Assembly (NCBI GenBank): GCA_028280065.1
Contig: JANQMN010000139.1
Location: 62,001 to 126,000, forward strand
DNA length: 64,000 bases
Direction of reading: 5' to 3'
Source: Hahella sp.
GTDB lineage: Bacteria > Pseudomonadota > Gammaproteobacteria > Pseudomonadales > Oleiphilaceae
Position numbers and translations under genes: made by a program. Positions 8,165 to 17,999 of the stretch are shown in pieces (position 1 is the first letter of the stretch; every line of letters starts with the position of its first letter). Under the pieces are notes generated by a model, which ran no database searches, was not told the DNA's origin, and saw only the letters and a list, made by a program, of their open reading frames with translations.

Positions 8165-8981
8165 TTTCTTTTTTCAGCAGTTTTGAAAGCCCTTCTGAAA
8201 TGCGCAGCGAGTAAAGATTGACAACATAAGAAGCATTATCTTCTGCATAATTGATATAAGAATTGCGGATGAAGTTCCATTGGGTCGACATCTTATCAAT
8301 GGTGTCAGCATTTTCACCGGTATTTAACTTCGAGTTGGTCAGTCGTTCCAATAATTTGTCAAACTCCACGGCTAACTCATCAGGCGCTTTCTCGCCTTCC
8401 GCACCCTGAAATATCTGCGAAACGTTCGAAGCGCTTCTCGCTGAGTAGTTTGTCAGCATGCGTTCAAGTAACAACTGCGCCTCACGCAACAGTTTGACTT
8501 CCGGTTTCTGCTGAATCCCCGCGAGGTCCAATGCCCGGACAAATGCTTTTTGAGCGGCGTTAACCAACTCAAGGTTCTGCTGCGCCATATCTGCCGACAA
8601 GCGCAAGTCGGGATAGCCAAGATTGATAACGTCGTTAATATTAATTTTTAGTAACTCGACAAACTTGAGCTTAAATTCGGTAATTGTTGCCAGTTCGCCC
8701 TGTACCTCAACGGCGCCGTCTTTTGCTTCAAGGTTTGCCATCATTGAGTCCAGTTCATCAATCTTGGTCAGGGCATTGGCATATAATACTTTGTCACCGG
8801 GGCTCATGCTGAACGTATAATAAGCATTGATGGTCTGATAAGAATGAGACATTAGTGCGTGAAGATCCGCCAAAATGGGTTTCGCCTGATTCTGGTCCAG
8901 GGCGAGAGCCATCGGGGAAATAAGTAAAAAAACAAGCAAGCCTGCTACCCGGGTTTTTTGCTTAAACTCCGATAGGGACAT
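8157..8981 (-). CDS. Hypothetical exported helical protein
   Basis: A 274-residue protein with a cleavable signal peptide (VAGLLVFLLISPMALA, cut near residue 27) and then almost wholly helical sequence. There are no cysteines or recognised catalytic motifs after the signal. The long helices (HALMSHSYQTINAYYTFSM, MAQQNLELVNAAQKAF, SLRISEGLSKLLKK) resemble periplasmic helical-bundle sensor modules such as those of type IV pilus chemotaxis receptors, but there is no membrane anchor or signalling domain. Function unknown. Two dyads (8999-9033) and a candidate promoter (9085-9113) lie upstream. Confidence 0.75.
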   Translation of the reverse strand: MSLSEFKQKTRVAGLLVFLLISPMALALDQNQAKPILADLHALMSHSYQTINAYYTFSMSPGDKVLYANALTKIDELDSMMANLEAKDGAVEVQGELATITEFKLKFVELLKININDVINLGYPDLRLSADMAQQNLELVNAAQKAFVRALDLAGIQQKPEVKLLREAQLLLERMLTNYSARSASNVSQIFQGAEGEKAPDELAVEFDKLLERLTNSKLNTGENADTIDKMSTQWNFIRNSYINYAEDNASYVVNLYSLRISEGLSKLLKKETS

Positions 8982-8998
8982 GTGATTACACTCCAGAC

Positions 8999-9033
8999 GA
9001 CCGTTTGGTCAGTATTGTTATTGTCAGACAATA
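8999..9033 (-). promoter_or_regulatory. Two adjacent dyads upstream of the 8157 gene
   Basis: GACC-GTTT-GGTC (8999-9010) and TATTGTC-A-GACAATA (9019-9033) lie 18-52 bases upstream of the ATG at 8981, between it and the predicted promoter. The second is a 15-base odd palindrome of the kind bound by small dimeric repressors. Which regulator binds is unknown. Confidence 0.45.
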
Positions 9034-9084
9034 GCGCTTTGAGTACGTTATTGAGCCTTGCTACGGAAAGCAATTTGTATAAAA

Positions 9085-9113
9085 AAAATAGGCAATTAGC
9101 ACCAAATAGTCAA
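9085..9113 (-). promoter_or_regulatory. Candidate promoter of the 8157 gene
   Basis: TTGACT (9108-9113) and TATTTT (9085-9090) on the minus strand are 17 bases apart. The -35 element is embedded in GATTGGTTTTGAC, a 13-base block that recurs upstream of the 3-hydroxybutyryl-CoA dehydrogenase gene (17931-17943). Confidence 0.45.
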
Positions 9114-9280
9114 AACCAATCGAGTTAATAATGGTAACTTTGCTCCTGTCTACAGCCGTTAAACTGAAGAATAGTAAGTCGCCTATTAGCGCATAGTCTA
9201 AGGGGGGAGGTGGTTGCGAGAAAAAATTGATCTAGGGCTAGTTGCATCTTGGCCCGTTAACGTTAAATGGCATTTCCATT

Positions 9281-9432
9281 TGACAAATTGGATAAATTTA
9301 TCCATGTTAGCGACACCAATTCAAACGAGCGTATGAATTGTTAGAAGTATTTAGTGCAATTCATGTCTCAGGTGAACGGCGCTACTGATCCAGCCAGTGA
9401 CTGGCGACGTGTTAGAGTATTTGTATAACACG
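9281..9432 (+). promoter_or_regulatory. Putative control region of fadBA
   Basis: A TTGACA (9280-9285) overlaps a neighbouring perfect 14-base palindrome GGATAAATTTATCC (9290-9303). No good -10 element stands at the right distance, so activator dependence is possible. Three CAATTCA half-sites follow (9317-9323, 9334-9340 inverted, 9357-9363), then two more dyads. Fatty-acid regulators such as PsrA or FadR act on fadBA in relatives, but I do not see a clear match to either consensus. Confidence 0.4.
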
Positions 9433-9505
9433 ACGCGTAATATAGTCCTCGCCTGAATCGGTGGTTAAAAATAAACCAGTGCTACAAAAGCTTGGAGATC
9501 CTTTG

Positions 9506-11653
9506 ATGATTTACGAAGGTAAAGCCATCACAGTGAAGGAGATCGAAGATGGTATCGCGGTACTGACCTTCGATTTGCAAGACGAATCTGTAAATAAATT
9601 CAATCGCATGACCTTGGAAGAGCTCGGTCAAGCGGTTGACAAACTAACTAACCATGACGGCCTGAAAGGGCTGATCCTCACGAGCGGTAAAGACGTTTTC
9701 ATAGTCGGTGCGGATATCACCGAATTCCAAGATCTGTTCGCGGGTCCGGAAGAAGAACTCGTTGCAAACAATTTAGCTGCAAACAAAATCTTCTCGGCCC
9801 TGGAAGATCTTCCAGTTCCTACTGTCACAGCCATTAATGGAATCGCCCTCGGCGGTGGTTTCGAAGTATGCCTGGCGACGGATTATCGAGTCATGTCCTC
9901 AAAGGCCAAAGTCGGCTTGCCCGAAGTGAAGCTGGGCATTTTCCCAGGCTTCGGCGGGACAGTGCGCCTGTCACGTCTGATTGGTGTGGATAATGCCGTT
10001 GAGTGGATATGTGCCGCCGGCGAAAAGCGCCCGGAACAAGCCCTGAAAGACGGTGGCGTTGACGCGGTCGTTGAACCGGATCAATTAATGGATGCTGCTA
10101 AGTCTGTATTGCAGCAGGCCATTGACGGCAAGTTCGACTATCTCGCTCGCCGCGAAGAGAAGAAAGGCAAGCTGAAGCTGAATCCGATGGAAAGCATGAT
10201 GTCATTCGAAACCTGTAAGGCATTCGTGGGGCAGCAGGCTGGCCGTAACTATCCAGCACCGATCGAAGCCATTAAGGTGATGCAAAAGCATGCCAACATG
10301 ACTCGTGACAAGGCTATTGAAGTTGAAGCCAAAGGTTTTGCCAAGATGGCGCAAACCTCTGTCGCCGCTTCTCTTATTGGCCTGTTCCTGAACGACCAGG
10401 AGCTGAAGAAAAAGGCCAAGGCATTGGAGCCTTCTGCAGATAAAGTTGAGCTGGCAGCTGTACTAGGTGCTGGCATTATGGGTGGTGGTGTTGCCTACCA
10501 GTCTGCGCTAAAGGGCACGCCAATCATTATGAAGGATATCAATCAGGATGGGATCAATCTGGGTCTTTCCGAGGCGAAAAAGTTGCTCGTCAAGCGTGTT
10601 GATAAGGGCAAGATGAAAGCCGATAAAATGGCTGATGTTCTCAACAAGATCAACCCCACCTTGAGCTATGGTGACTTCAAAGATGTCGACTTGGTCGTTG
10701 AAGCAGTAGTCGAAAATGCCAAGGTAAAAGACATTGTGTTACGCGAGGTGGAAGACCAGGTTTCGGAAGATACGGTCATTGCATCGAATACTTCAACCAT
10801 ATCTATAAATAGTATGGCGAAGAGTTTGAAGCGCCCGGAAAACTTCTGTGGTATGCATTTCTTCAACCCCGTGAATATGATGCCGTTGGTAGAAGTCATT
10901 CGCGGCGAAAAGAGCAGCGAAAAGGCTATCGCAACGACTGTCGGTTATGCCAAAGCCATGGGCAAGACGCCGATTGTTGTCAATGACTGCCCTGGATTCC
11001 TGGTAAACCGTATCCTGTTGCCCTATTTTGCCGGATTCAACCTGTTAATGCGCGATGGTGCGGACTTCCGTCAAATCGACAAGCTGATGGAACGCTTCGG
11101 TTGGCCGATGGGTCCTGCTTACCTACTTGATGTAGTCGGCATGGACACCGCCAAGCACGCTGCGGACGTCATGGCGGAAGGTTTCCCCGATCGCATGGCG
11201 TATGACGAGAAAACCGCTGTTGATGCCATGTTCGAGGCCGAACGTTTTGGCCAGAAGAATGACAAAGGCTTCTACGGTTATAAGCTGGACAAGCGTGGTA
11301 AGCAGAAGAAAGTTCCTGACGAAAGTGTCGATGAGCTACTTAAACCGATTCAGAAAGAAAGCAGAGACTTTTCTGATGAGGAAATCATCGAACGCATGAT
11401 GGTGCCTCTCTGTATTGAAACGGTCCGTTGTATTGAAGACGGTATTGTTGAAACGCCTGCGGAAGCGGATATGGGCTTGATCTTCGGAATTGGCTTCCCG
11501 CCATTCCGCGGTGGCGCTCTGCGTTACATCGATTCCATAGGCCTGGAAGCATTCTGTACCATGGCTGACAAGTACGCTGATCTTGGTCCTCTGTACCAGC
11601 CAACCGACGGCTTGCGTGAAATGGCGAAAGCCGGCAAGAAGTTTTTTGGTTGA
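9506..11653 (+). CDS. fadB: Fatty-acid oxidation complex alpha subunit FadB
   Basis: The multifunctional alpha subunit of beta-oxidation, with enoyl-CoA hydratase and 3-hydroxyacyl-CoA dehydrogenase activities, forming an alpha2-beta2 complex with FadA. From the ATG at 9506 (GGAG eight bases upstream) it has 715 residues, the usual pseudomonad length; the GTG at 9461 would add an atypical extension. The crotonase domain shows [11 protein letters not shown] and [14 protein letters not shown] with the catalytic glutamates. The dehydrogenase domain starts at [10 protein letters not shown] and has SNTSTISI, catalytic His in GMHFFNP followed by the Glu of PLVEVI, and [11 protein letters not shown]. 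The gene is 34 bases upstream of fadA. Confidence 0.98.
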   Translation: MIYEGKAITVKEIEDGIAVLTFDLQDESVNKFNRMTLEELGQAVDKLTNHDGLKGLILTSGKDVFIVGADITEFQDLFAGPEEELVANNLAANKIFSALEDLPVPTVTAINGIALGGGFEVCLATDYRVMSSKAKVGLPEVKLGIFPGFGGTVRLSRLIGVDNAVEWICAAGEKRPEQALKDGGVDAVVEPDQLMDAAKSVLQQAIDGKFDYLARREEKKGKLKLNPMESMMSFETCKAFVGQQAGRNYPAPIEAIKVMQKHANMTRDKAIEVEAKGFAKMAQTSVAASLIGLFLNDQELKKKAKALEPSADKVELAAVLGAGIMGGGVAYQSALKGTPIIMKDINQDGINLGLSEAKKLLVKRVDKGKMKADKMADVLNKINPTLSYGDFKDVDLVVEAVVENAKVKDIVLREVEDQVSEDTVIASNTSTISINSMAKSLKRPENFCGMHFFNPVNMMPLVEVIRGEKSSEKAIATTVGYAKAMGKTPIVVNDCPGFLVNRILLPYFAGFNLLMRDGADFRQIDKLMERFGWPMGPAYLLDVVGMDTAKHAADVMAEGFPDRMAYDEKTAVDAMFEAERFGQKNDKGFYGYKLDKRGKQKKVPDESVDELLKPIQKESRDFSDEEIIERMMVPLCIETVRCIEDGIVETPAEADMGLIFGIGFPPFRGGALRYIDSIGLEAFCTMADKYADLGPLYQPTDGLREMAKAGKKFFG

Positions 11654-11660
11654 ACACTGA

Positions 11661-12863
<1,203 letters not shown>

Positions 12864-12886
12864 TTTTTGTTGAAATGCCTCTTTAA

Positions 12887-12910
12887 AGCAGTTTTTTAGA
12901 AAAGACTGCT
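12887..12910 (+). other. Hairpin between fadA and its terminator
   Basis: AGCAGT and ACTGCT pair around TTTTT/AAAA, 24 bases after the fadA stop. It could stabilise the 3' end of the mRNA. It has no U tract of its own. Confidence 0.4.
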
Positions 12911-12920
12911 AACTCATCGA

Positions 12921-12949
12921 AAACCGCGATTTGTTCGCGGTTTTTTTTT
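12921..12949 (+). terminator. Rho-independent terminator of fadBA
   Basis: Stem CCGCGA/TCGCGG (12924-12929 with 12935-12940), extended by A-T pairs, followed by a run of nine T residues. Confidence 0.9.
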
Positions 12950-13232
12950 GAGAATGGCGTCCATGGCTTCGACCTATTGCTGTCGATTAATGAGTTTTAA
13001 AAATGCTGAAATTAATCGGCAAAAGGCCTTATTTATGACTTCATTCCCACCGTTCAAATATTGAAATAAAGTGAATTTCCCGCAATTTATGCCGATGACT
13101 ATTATTGTTAGTTAGTGGCGAAACTCCTCGCATAGTTACATTTTTTTGTTTGACAACCTGCCTGGATTTGATTTAGAACGTTAGTATATATGCGTATTTA
13201 CAAAAAATAATAAATTATTATCGGGTCGAACA
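12950..13232. other. AT-rich intergenic stretch after fadBA
   Basis: No gene of convincing coding quality. A TTGACA occurs at 13152 and a TAATAA-A-TTATTA dyad near 13208, both just in front of the small frame at 13245. The -10 candidate at the correct distance (TTAGAA) is poor. Confidence 0.4.
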
Positions 13233-13244
13233 TTGGTGCTGATT

Positions 13245-13454
13245 ATGAAATTTCAAAACAAATTTCCGGAAATTTCGCTTGGTATGGAAACCTTGTTTTC
13301 TAGCCTTTCTAACGCTCTAAGTGCTATTTACATAGCCCCGTCGGACAGTTTCCACCGGACTTTGAGCCCATTGACGACCCTGCGCGAAGTGCTCAGCGCC
13401 ATTGCTGAAAACTACCTGCCAAGTATTACCGGCGAGCCCTTAGGTCTCACCTGA
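13245..13454 (+). CDS. Possible small protein (69 residues)
   Basis: An open frame from the ATG at 13245 (a longer form from GTG 13233 is possible) encodes a protein beginning MKFQNKFPEISLGMETLF and ending ITGEPLGLT, with no recognisable family. Support is circumstantial: a TTGACA about 90 bases upstream and an 8-base-pair CAATGCCT/AGGCATTG hairpin (13463-13485) starting nine bases after the stop. The ribosome site is weak. It may not be a gene. Confidence 0.3.
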   Translation: MKFQNKFPEISLGMETLFSSLSNALSAIYIAPSDSFHRTLSPLTTLREVLSAIAENYLPSITGEPLGLT

Positions 13455-13462
13455 CTCCCCGC

Positions 13463-13546
13463 CAATGCCTTTTAGCAAGGCATTGCTATCTTTGTTGGTT
13501 GGCTAAGCCACCATTCTTTGTTGGATCGATTTGATCCGGCTTTTTT
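13463..13546 (+). other. Hairpins downstream of the small frame at 13245
   Basis: CAATGCCT/AGGCATTG pairs across a 7-base loop (13463-13485). About 40 bases on, GGATC/GATCC (13523-13537) is followed by GGC and six T residues, a weak terminator-like element. Confidence 0.4.
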
Positions 13547-13677
13547 GACTATCCATGAATGTGGTTCATACCGAGCTCTCTGCGGAGTGCTCGGGCGTGA
13601 GAATAGTGGATTCGAACCAGGATACTCTGGCAATCGCAATAACCAGGACAACAAATTAACTCAGACTGGAGGCAAAT

Positions 13678-14148
13678 ATGGCAGTCATTAAATCAATAAT
13701 GAAGACGGATCTTCACATCACGACAATGGACGAAAACACCGCAAGTGTGGCGGAACAAATGGCGCGGCATAACGCTGGCGCCGTTTTGGTTGTGAAAGAC
13801 GACAAACTCGCGGGAATTTTTTCTGAACGCGATCTTGTGACCAAGGTAATTTCGAAACACTTCAATCCGGTTACCATTCCGGTCGGTGAAGTCATGACCA
13901 GGAATCCGATTGCTGTCAAGAGCGATACACGGATTTCTGAGTGCGTGAAACTGGTGCGGAAACACCACTTCAGGCATCTCCCTATCATCGATGAGGAAGA
14001 AAAGCCCATTGGCATTATCTCCACGCGGGATTTTCTCCAGTATCTTGTCGGTTCGCTGGAGCAACTCATCGATGAGGCACAGTATAAGGATAAGATCGAG
14101 CGGGGTTACGATCCTTATGAGTTTATTGGTGGAAGCTACCAATCATAG
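13678..14148 (+). CDS. CBS-domain-pair protein
   Basis: A 156-residue protein made essentially of two CBS motifs, the first from MKTDLHITTMDENTASVAEQM to GIFSERDLVTKVISK and the second from VMTRNPIAVKSDTRISECVKL to GIISTRDFLQYLVG, with a short acidic and aromatic tail. Such stand-alone CBS pairs bind adenine nucleotides and regulate partner proteins. A strong GGAGG lies seven bases before the ATG. It stands upstream of, and on the same strand as, a 3-hydroxyacyl-CoA dehydrogenase and a thiolase; the 187-base gap with a hairpin (14176-14200) suggests separate or attenuated transcription. Confidence 0.9.
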   Translation: MAVIKSIMKTDLHITTMDENTASVAEQMARHNAGAVLVVKDDKLAGIFSERDLVTKVISKHFNPVTIPVGEVMTRNPIAVKSDTRISECVKLVRKHHFRHLPIIDEEEKPIGIISTRDFLQYLVGSLEQLIDEAQYKDKIERGYDPYEFIGGSYQS

Positions 14149-14175
14149 TTATTACTCGTGGTTGCCAGGACGGCC

Positions 14176-14200
14176 AGGTCAGCCCCTCTGCCGCTGACCT
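14176..14200 (+). terminator. Hairpin after the CBS gene
   Basis: AGGTCAGC (14176-14183) pairs perfectly with GCTGACCT (14193-14200). No U tract follows, so termination may be partial or Rho-assisted. Confidence 0.4.
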
Positions 14201-14335
14201 AAGGAACTCCAAAGTTTGAGGCGCTGCTCGTTACATCAACAATGCGTTTGAGAGTAAAGCTGACCTTTATTCATTGGTAATCCGGTTATTCAAGGCAACT
14301 CAATGGTTTCAATTGACAACTAGGAGAATGCATCC

Positions 14336-15631
14336 ATGGCAAGAACAATAAAAAAGATCACCCTGCTGGGGGCAAACGGTACTATGGGATATGGTAGCGG
14401 CGCACTTTTCGCCCGTGCCGACTGTGAAGTGACCTTTCTGGCACGCACCAAAGAAAAAGCTCAGGCGGGTCTGGAGTCCGCCCAGGCACAAGTGCGTTCG
14501 GTAGCCGTTGGCAATAAAGTCACCTTAGGCAGCTATGACGACGACCTGGAGTCGGCGGTTAAGGATGCCGACCTGATTTTTGAAGCCGTCGCGGAAGACA
14601 TGGCCATCAAAGACGAGATCTTTACCAAGGTGGATAAATATAGAAAACCGGACTCTATTGTTGCCACTGTTTCCTCCGGGCTTTCGATATCCAAGTTGGC
14701 GGAAAAACATAGTGACTCGTTCAAAAAGAATTTTTTAGGGCTGCATTACTTCAATCCCCCTAATGTGATAGTGGGCACTGAGCTCATTCCTTCCGAATAT
14801 ACAGATCCTGAACTGGTCGATTTTCTTGATGAGTGGTGCACACGAAACCAGAACAGGGTGATGGTTAAAACCGCAAATTCGCCCGGGTTTGCAGGCAATA
14901 GGGTCGGTTTTAAAGTCCTTAACGAAGCCGTGCAACTCGCGGAGAAATTCAATCCCGTGTATGTGGATTACCTGGTCGGCCCCTACACGGGGCGGGCAAT
15001 GCCTCCTTTGGCAACCATCGATTTGGTTGGATTCGATGTCCATCAGGCGATAGTCGATAACGTGGTGGCCAATGTCCAGACCGGGTCTGACGAGGCTATC
15101 GAATCCTTTCGGATGCCGGCTTATATGCGACAGCTTATTGAGAAGGGCGCGTTGGGCAGAAAAACCGGTGGAGGTTTCTTTAAACGTATTGACCGAGTTC
15201 CTTTTTACCTGGATATCGGCTCGGGTGAATACCGCCCGGTGTCTGAAGTAAAACTTCCGCAACTGATTTTTCGGGAAAAAATCCGGCAGTTACATAGAAT
15301 CGGCCGTTATTGTGAAGCGATGCAGACTTTTGCCGCCGCAGAGGGAGAAGAAGCGCTTATTGCCCAAAAGGTCATTGGTGGATATATCGCCTACAGTTTT
15401 AATCGCGCCGGAGACATAACCGAAACCATCACCGGTATCGACATGATTATGGGAATGGGATTCAACTGGGCGCCACCGAGTGTATTGGTTGACCTCATCG
15501 GACTCGAAAACACCTGCCGAATGCTTGATCGTTGTGGTATTGAAATTCCGCTGTTATTGCAGAATGCCGAACCTGACAAGCCGTTTTTTAATGAGCCGAT
15601 AAATATCGGCAAGTTCTTTGTTGCCAGATAA
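14336..15631 (+). CDS. 3-hydroxyacyl-CoA dehydrogenase, long single-function form
   Basis: A 431-residue NAD-dependent dehydrogenase of the FadB/HBD fold without the crotonase domain. The NAD site is LLGANGTMGYG near residue 9. Catalytic elements are present: SSGLSISKLA, His in GLHYFNPP, Glu in VGTELIP, and the NSPGFAGNRV loop. A second dimerisation-type C-domain (residues about 330-425, GYIAYSFNRAGDI and GMGFNWAPPSVLVDLIG) makes it longer than the 280-300 residue HBD/PaaH type. AGGAG lies about ten bases before the ATG. It is followed 33 bases later by a thiolase gene, forming a beta-oxidation pair separate from fadBA. Chain-length preference cannot be read from sequence. Confidence 0.9.
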   Translation: MARTIKKITLLGANGTMGYGSGALFARADCEVTFLARTKEKAQAGLESAQAQVRSVAVGNKVTLGSYDDDLESAVKDADLIFEAVAEDMAIKDEIFTKVDKYRKPDSIVATVSSGLSISKLAEKHSDSFKKNFLGLHYFNPPNVIVGTELIPSEYTDPELVDFLDEWCTRNQNRVMVKTANSPGFAGNRVGFKVLNEAVQLAEKFNPVYVDYLVGPYTGRAMPPLATIDLVGFDVHQAIVDNVVANVQTGSDEAIESFRMPAYMRQLIEKGALGRKTGGGFFKRIDRVPFYLDIGSGEYRPVSEVKLPQLIFREKIRQLHRIGRYCEAMQTFAAAEGEEALIAQKVIGGYIAYSFNRAGDITETITGIDMIMGMGFNWAPPSVLVDLIGLENTCRMLDRCGIEIPLLLQNAEPDKPFFNEPINIGKFFVAR

Positions 15632-15664
15632 TCCAGGTCTATAAGCAAATTTTGGGAGGTTAAT

Positions 15665-16900
15665 ATGAATCAGGTAAAAACATATATATTGGGTGGCTAC
15701 CAGACCGATTTCGTCAGGAATTGGAGCAAGGAAAACAAGCATCTGATGGCGATGTATCAGGAAGCGGTCGATGGCATGATGAAGGAAGTAAAGATTGACC
15801 CTGAAGAAATCGATGTTGCCCATGTCGGCAATTTCGCTGCGGAACTCTACTGCAACCAAGGCCATTTGGGCGCTTTTTTTACTCATATCAACCCGGCTTT
15901 TCGTGGGCTGCCGACTTCGCGGCATGAAGCAGCCTGCGCTTCCGGGAGTATTGCTATCCTGGCAGCCAGTGCCGAAATAGAGGCTGGCCGATATGATGTG
16001 GCTTGTGTGTTGGGTGTCGAGCAGATGAAAACGGTAGGGCCGAAAGAAGGCGGGGATTATTTGGGAACCGCCGCCTGGTACGAACTCGAGGCGGAAGGCG
16101 TGGAGTTTCCCTTTCCAAAACTGTTTGGCAAGCTCGGGGACGAATATGATAAGCGCTATGGTCTTAAATACGAACATTTAGCCGAAATATCCAACATCAA
16201 TTATGGCAATGCCCGGTTGAACCCTAATGCGCAAACACGCACATGGTTTATGAACAAGCAACATGCCTGCATGCAGGACGATAACAATGCCGCAGTTGGT
16301 GGAATCGTGCGGATTTCAGACTGTTCCCAGGTGACCGATGGTGCTGCCGTGCTGTTGTTGGCGTCGGAAAAGTATGCGACAGAATGGGCAAAACGGAATA
16401 ATAAACAGCTTTCTGATATTCCTTACATCAAGGGATGGGGGCACCACACATCACCATTGCTGTTAACCGATAAGTTCGAAGAAAGTAAAAATCACGAATT
16501 TATATTGCCTCATGTTCGTTCAACGGTCACGGATGCGTTTAAGCGGGCAGGAATGGCTGATGCAGGCTCCATTGATGGTATTGAAACCCACGATTGTTTT
16601 ACGACTTCCGAGTATATGGCTATAGATCACTTTGGACTTACCAAGCCCGGCGAGAGCTGGAAAGCCATTGAAGAAGGCGTCATTGCCCTTGATGGAAAAT
16701 GTCCAATCAATGCCAGCGGCGGTTTGATTGGGGCTGGTCACCCGGTAGGAGCAACGGGCACCCGCCAGGTCCTGGATTGTTTCCGCCAAGTGACGGGAAC
16801 GGCGGGTGACTATCAGATACAGGGTGCTCGAAATATGGCAACACTGAATATTGGTGGATCAGGAACAACGAGCGTTACATTTGTTGTGGGCGTCGACTAA
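15665..16900 (+). CDS. SCP-x-type thiolase / acetyl-CoA acetyltransferase family protein
   Basis: A 411-residue thiolase-fold enzyme. The nucleophilic cysteine lies in HEAACASGSIAILAA (about residue 89), HDCF in ETHDCFTTSEY and the catalytic histidine in GGLIGAGHPVGATG, all typical of the sterol-carrier-protein-x branch. The C-terminal Cys of FadA-type enzymes (CVGLGQG) is replaced by LNIGGSGTTSVTFVV, also as in SCP-x thiolases. GGGAGG precedes the ATG by five bases. It is co-oriented with the dehydrogenase at 14336 and ends at the bidirectional terminator at 16918. It could act on branched, very long or sterol-derived ketoacyl-CoAs; this is inference. Confidence 0.9.
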   Translation: MNQVKTYILGGYQTDFVRNWSKENKHLMAMYQEAVDGMMKEVKIDPEEIDVAHVGNFAAELYCNQGHLGAFFTHINPAFRGLPTSRHEAACASGSIAILAASAEIEAGRYDVACVLGVEQMKTVGPKEGGDYLGTAAWYELEAEGVEFPFPKLFGKLGDEYDKRYGLKYEHLAEISNINYGNARLNPNAQTRTWFMNKQHACMQDDNNAAVGGIVRISDCSQVTDGAAVLLLASEKYATEWAKRNNKQLSDIPYIKGWGHHTSPLLLTDKFEESKNHEFILPHVRSTVTDAFKRAGMADAGSIDGIETHDCFTTSEYMAIDHFGLTKPGESWKAIEEGVIALDGKCPINASGGLIGAGHPVGATGTRQVLDCFRQVTGTAGDYQIQGARNMATLNIGGSGTTSVTFVVGVD

Positions 16901-16917
16901 GCTTCAAAGGTGCAGTT

Positions 16918-16946
16918 AAAAAAGCCGGCGAGTCCGGCTTTTTTTT
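16918..16946. terminator. Bidirectional terminator between convergent genes
   Basis: AAGCCGG/CCGGCTT with a 5-base loop, preceded by an A tract and followed by a run of eight T residues. It serves the thiolase gene on the plus strand and probably the dehydrogenase gene ending at 16992 on the minus strand. Confidence 0.88.
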
Positions 16947-16991
16947 GAGAACTTCTTAATTTCTAATGAATGCGGTTAGGCTGAATCTGTC

Positions 16992-17873
16992 CTATACCCT
17001 AATCGTTGGATGTGGAATTTCTCCACTGTAGTCATAAAAACCCTTACCGGTTTTCTTGCCTAACCAGCCAGCCTCAACATATTTAACCAGGAGCGGACAA
17101 GGCCGATATTTACCTTCACCCAGTTCCTTATGCAACACTTGCATGATAGACAAACAGGTATCGAGTCCGATGAGATCGGCAAGTTCCAATGGTCCCATGG
17201 GTTGGTTGGTACCTAGCTTCATACAGGCATCAATAGACTCCACCGTGCCGATTCCACCTTGTAAAGTAAACACTGCCTCGTTGATCATGGGGAGTAGGAT
17301 ACGATTAGTGACGTAGCCCGGAAAATCCTTCACTACACAAGGGGTTTTACCAATTTTAATGGAAATATCATGGATCCGTTGGTAGGTCTCGTCGGAGGTG
17401 GCCAAGCCCCGAATGATCTCGACCAACTTCATAACGGGGGGCGGATTCATGAAGTGCATTCCGATAAACATTTCAGGTCGGTCAGTAAATGACGCCAGTT
17501 TTGTAATCGAAATGGATGAGGTGTTGGATGAAAGAATAGTCTCCGGCTTTATGACCGGAAGTATGCCTTTAAAGATCTTTTCTTTAAGCTCGATCTTTTC
17601 CGGCACTGCTTCGATTATCAAATCCGTATCTTCAAAGGCGCCAATGTCCGTTGTCATAGTGATATGTTGCATATCTCTATGAAAAGTATCTTCGTCCATT
17701 TTTCCCTTTTCGACTAACCGATGAAGCCGGTTTTCTATTTCTTCTTTCGCCTTAGCTAACATATCTTCATTGATATCTTGCAGAACCACCTTGAGCCCGG
17801 CTTTGGCGATGACCTGTGCAATGCCATTGCCCATTTGTCCTGCACCTATAATTCCGATTTCTTGAATAGCCAT
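16992..17873 (-). CDS. 3-hydroxybutyryl-CoA dehydrogenase
   Basis: A 293-residue NAD-dependent dehydrogenase of the HBD/PaaH type. The N-terminus is [19 protein letters not shown], with the Rossmann motif GAGQMG. Catalytic Ser-Asn are in [10 protein letters not shown], His in GMHFMNPPP, Glu in KLVEIIRG, and the second dimer-domain motif is [16 protein letters not shown] use the ATG at 17873, which has GAGG six bases upstream, rather than the one at 17888. The reaction oxidises (S)-3-hydroxybutyryl-CoA in beta-oxidation or butyrate metabolism. It lies at the end of the fatty-acid region and is convergent with the thiolase. Confidence 0.93.
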   Translation of the reverse strand: MAIQEIGIIGAGQMGNGIAQVIAKAGLKVVLQDINEDMLAKAKEEIENRLHRLVEKGKMDEDTFHRDMQHITMTTDIGAFEDTDLIIEAVPEKIELKEKIFKGILPVIKPETILSSNTSSISITKLASFTDRPEMFIGMHFMNPPPVMKLVEIIRGLATSDETYQRIHDISIKIGKTPCVVKDFPGYVTNRILLPMINEAVFTLQGGIGTVESIDACMKLGTNQPMGPLELADLIGLDTCLSIMQVLHKELGEGKYRPCPLLVKYVEAGWLGKKTGKGFYDYSGEIPHPTIRV

Positions 17874-17929
17874 TTTTTTCCTCAACATGAATGGTTAGAA
17901 ATTTTTGAGAATCTAACACCAAATGGAAC

Positions 17930-17943
17930 TGTCAAAACCAATC
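17930..17943 (-). promoter_or_regulatory. Promoter-proximal motif of the 3-hydroxybutyryl-CoA dehydrogenase gene
   Basis: On the minus strand GATTGGTTTTGAC (17931-17943) includes a TTGACA -35 hexamer, and ATTTGGTGTTA (17914-17924) follows. Both elements recur upstream of the 8157 gene (9109-9121 and 9097-9107). No good -10 hexamer is at 17 bases. Confidence 0.4.
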
Positions 17944-17999
17944 CAACGCAAGTTTGCTTAGTCAAAGAGATTTTTATTCACCCCTAACGGATTCCGGAG

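Larger units (their letters stand above)
8982..9505. other. 524-base intergenic region between the 8157 gene and fadB, dense in dyads
   Basis: No coding frame is convincing here. On the minus side lie two adjacent inverted repeats (8999-9033) and a candidate promoter (9085-9113). On the fadB side lie a perfect palindrome GGATAAATTTATCC (9290-9303), a CAATTCA/TGAATTG inverted repeat (9317-9340) with a third CAATTCA (9357-9363), the odd palindrome GCCAGTGACTGGC (9393-9405) and a CGTGTTA/TAACACG inverted repeat (9408-9432). A run of seven G residues sits near 9205. Confidence 0.6.

Noticed and set aside
9461-9505. Longer N-terminus for FadB from the GTG at 9461
   Set aside because: The ATG at 9506 has a well-spaced GGAG and gives the usual 715-residue length; the extra 15 residues look non-coding.
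14735-15262. Minus-strand frame of 175 codons inside the dehydrogenase gene
   Set aside because: Antisense shadow of a conserved gene with intact catalytic motifs.
15554-16177. Minus-strand frame of about 200 codons across the dehydrogenase-thiolase junction
   Set aside because: It lies antisense to two clearly conserved enzymes and shows no family motif.
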